Part shown: piece after piece, positions 62,895-64,000 of the stretch
Layout: every line of letters begins with the position of its first letter
How positions within the stretch are numbered: position 1 is the stretch's first letter
Origin: Bacteroidia bacterium
GTDB taxonomy: Bacteria; Bacteroidota; Bacteroidia; B-17B0; Aurantibacillaceae
NCBI GenBank assembly: GCA_022841465.1
Contig: JALHRL010000016.1
Location: 19,328 to 83,327, forward strand
Direction of reading: 5' to 3'
DNA length: 64,000 bases
Notes under the pieces: model-generated
Databases searched by the model: none
Told to the model about the DNA's origin: nothing
The model's input: only the letters and a program-made list of their open reading frames with translations
Program-made: the position numbers and the translations under genes

Positions 62895-63776
62895 TTATTT
62901 TTGTTGTTTTAGCTTAGAAATAATCTCAGGACCGTAGTTTCTTGAAACCGGAACCGTAATTTCAGAATCTTTTAAATGCAGTAAATATCCTGCCGCATTG
63001 CCTTCAATTTTATCTACCCATTTTAAATTTACAATATATGCTCTGTGGCATCTGGCAATAAATTTAAAAAAGTTTTGTGATTCAATTCTTTTTAAACTAC
63101 TTCTTAAAATTTGCTTCTTTATTTGATTATTTTGTTTGAAGTGTATTACTGAATAATTATCGGCAGATTCAATATACATTAAGTTATCCGGAGATGTTTC
63201 AAATACATCTTTCTCATTTTCTGCAAGTAACTTAAGTAATGATGTTTCAACTTCTTTTGGTTCTTCTTTCTGTAAAACAACTTCCGGGTGAATAACCACG
63301 TTTACTTCTTCAGCAATATGAGTGTTGTTGTTTAACAGTTTATTGTATTTTGTTTTAACATGAATTGCCACAGGAAAAACGCCTATTAAAATTGTAGTTA
63401 ACAAAGCAAAAGCAAATCCTTTAACTGTAATGGGCATAATGTGAATTTTATTGCCATATAAAAGATTACCAATTGCGATTAATAGTAATACAAAAACAAT
63501 TGATGCAATTTCATGCCAAACTCTCCAGTTATCTTCTCTTAGTTTTACAGGCAATAAATTTTTAATTATAAACTCTGCTACAAGTTGGGCTATAAAAGAA
63601 ACGAAGCCAAATCCAACCAATTTTAAAAACTTATTTTGTGTTTGCCATTCTGAAATTCCGAAAGGCTGAAATACTGATAAAAAGAGTGCAACAAAACAAC
63701 CAATAACGAAACTGCTTATAATAGTTTGTAACGTAAATTTTTGGTTTGGAAAAGGTTTATTTAATACCTGAAACAT
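62895..63776 (-). CDS. Membrane-bound LytTR-family transcriptional regulator
   Basis: A 293-aa protein with four N-terminal membrane helices (about residues 18-125). The C-terminal LytTR DNA-binding domain (about 190-290) reads LMYIESADNYSVIHFKQNN, then ILRSSLKRIESQNFFKFIAR, CHRAYIVNLKWVDKIEGN and ITVPVSRNYGPEII, which is the family's RxHRSYxVN and VSR pattern. No receiver domain is present, so it probably senses a membrane signal directly or works with a separate partner. Stands alone. Confidence 0.9.
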   Translation of the reverse strand: MFQVLNKPFPNQKFTLQTIISSFVIGCFVALFLSVFQPFGISEWQTQNKFLKLVGFGFVSFIAQLVAEFIIKNLLPVKLREDNWRVWHEIASIVFVLLLIAIGNLLYGNKIHIMPITVKGFAFALLTTILIGVFPVAIHVKTKYNKLLNNNTHIAEEVNVVIHPEVVLQKEEPKEVETSLLKLLAENEKDVFETSPDNLMYIESADNYSVIHFKQNNQIKKQILRSSLKRIESQNFFKFIARCHRAYIVNLKWVDKIEGNAAGYLLHLKDSEITVPVSRNYGPEIISKLKQQK

Positions 63777-63880
63777 TAAAACGAATGTATTAAACTTCTT
63801 TTAATAATGACAAGACTATGTAAAAACAAATTGGCTGTTATTGCTTAAAATGATAAACATAATTGCAAACTTTCTAAAAC

Positions 63881-63914
63881 AAAAAAGCCCCATCTTTTCA
63901 GACAGGGCTTTTTC
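63881..63914 (-). terminator. Terminator of the rRNA operon
   Basis: Stem AAAAAGCCC/GGGCTTTTT (63882-63890 with 63905-63913) with a long loop is located just downstream of the 5S rRNA on the minus strand, with T-runs at the end. Confidence 0.8.
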
Positions 63915-63923
63915 TTTTTAAAA

Positions 63924-64000
63924 TTGGCATCGACATACTCTCCCAGGCTTTAGGCCAAGTACCATCTGCGCTGGTGGGCTTAACTTCTCTGTTCGGAATG
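63924..64000 (-). rRNA. rrf: 5S ribosomal RNA, 3' part (window edge)
   Basis: On the minus strand the sequence contains the conserved 5S core CATTCCGAACAGAGAAGTTA followed by AGCCCACCAGCGCAGATGGT and ends with GGGAGAGTATGTCGATGCCA. The 5' part lies beyond the window, as do the 23S and 16S genes of the operon. It is transcribed leftward, ended by the terminator at 63881. Confidence 0.95.

Overview
The window comes from an AT-rich member of the Bacteroidota, probably a gliding, Flavobacteriia- or Sphingobacteriia-like lineage; a genus cannot be named from sequence alone. The evidence is gldF/gldG, many proteins ending in type IX secretion (T9SS) sorting domains, a PUR-family (DUF3276) protein, 2TM-domain and wHTH proteins, a Bacteroidetes-type integrase, and several promoters of the form TTTG-N20-TAnnTTTG.

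Left chromosomal part (1-35.7 kb): a truncated OmpA-family gene, gldG/gldF, mtgA plus a serine hydrolase lipoprotein, a TlpA-like thioredoxin, rsmI and corA. Then come three secreted T9SS proteins, a GatB/YqeY protein, a thioredoxin/membrane/secreted three-gene operon, a glycosyltransferase coupled to an M16 peptidase, and uvrC. A promoter-wHTH-membrane-2TM cluster follows, then a TonB-dependent receptor operon with lipoproteins and a His/Cys-containing small protein, an SDR enzyme, a PUR protein, the aspC-rfaE1-ubiE run, a choice-of-anchor V protein, rpmH (51 codons) and an MsbA-like ABC exporter.

Mobile element (35,775-57,089): an about 21.3 kb integrative element sits in the 3' half of a tRNA-Val(TAC) gene. 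A 48-bp exact direct repeat marks both ends. Paired TTTGCATAA repeats lie just inside each end, and a tyrosine integrase, an accessory protein and an excisionase-like HTH protein lie at the right end, next to a small HUH Rep-like protein. The left half looks like a defence island: a membrane/coiled-coil protein followed 10 nt later by a 1333-aa NACHT-type NTPase with a C-terminal PD-(D/E)XK-like nuclease domain, facing an operon that ends in a putative AbiC-family abortive infection protein. The middle carries an 1816-aa T9SS adhesin-like protein and two tandemly duplicated 416/417-aa T9SS proteins, with a pseudogene scar between them. A BRCT gene and an XRE regulator diverge around a perfect 22-bp palindrome.

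Right chromosomal part (57.1-64 kb): the stranded native terminator of the tRNA, an AI-2E family transporter, a three-gene cluster with a CsgG-like protein, an outer-membrane-type protein coupled to a DUF2306-like membrane protein, a membrane-bound LytTR regulator, and the 3' end of a minus-strand rRNA operon (terminator and partial 5S rRNA).

The best candidate for an undescribed system is the two-gene membrane protein + NACHT-nuclease module at 35,957-40,652. The AbiC operon opposite it is the second candidate. All functional statements rest on motifs read by eye; no database search was run.
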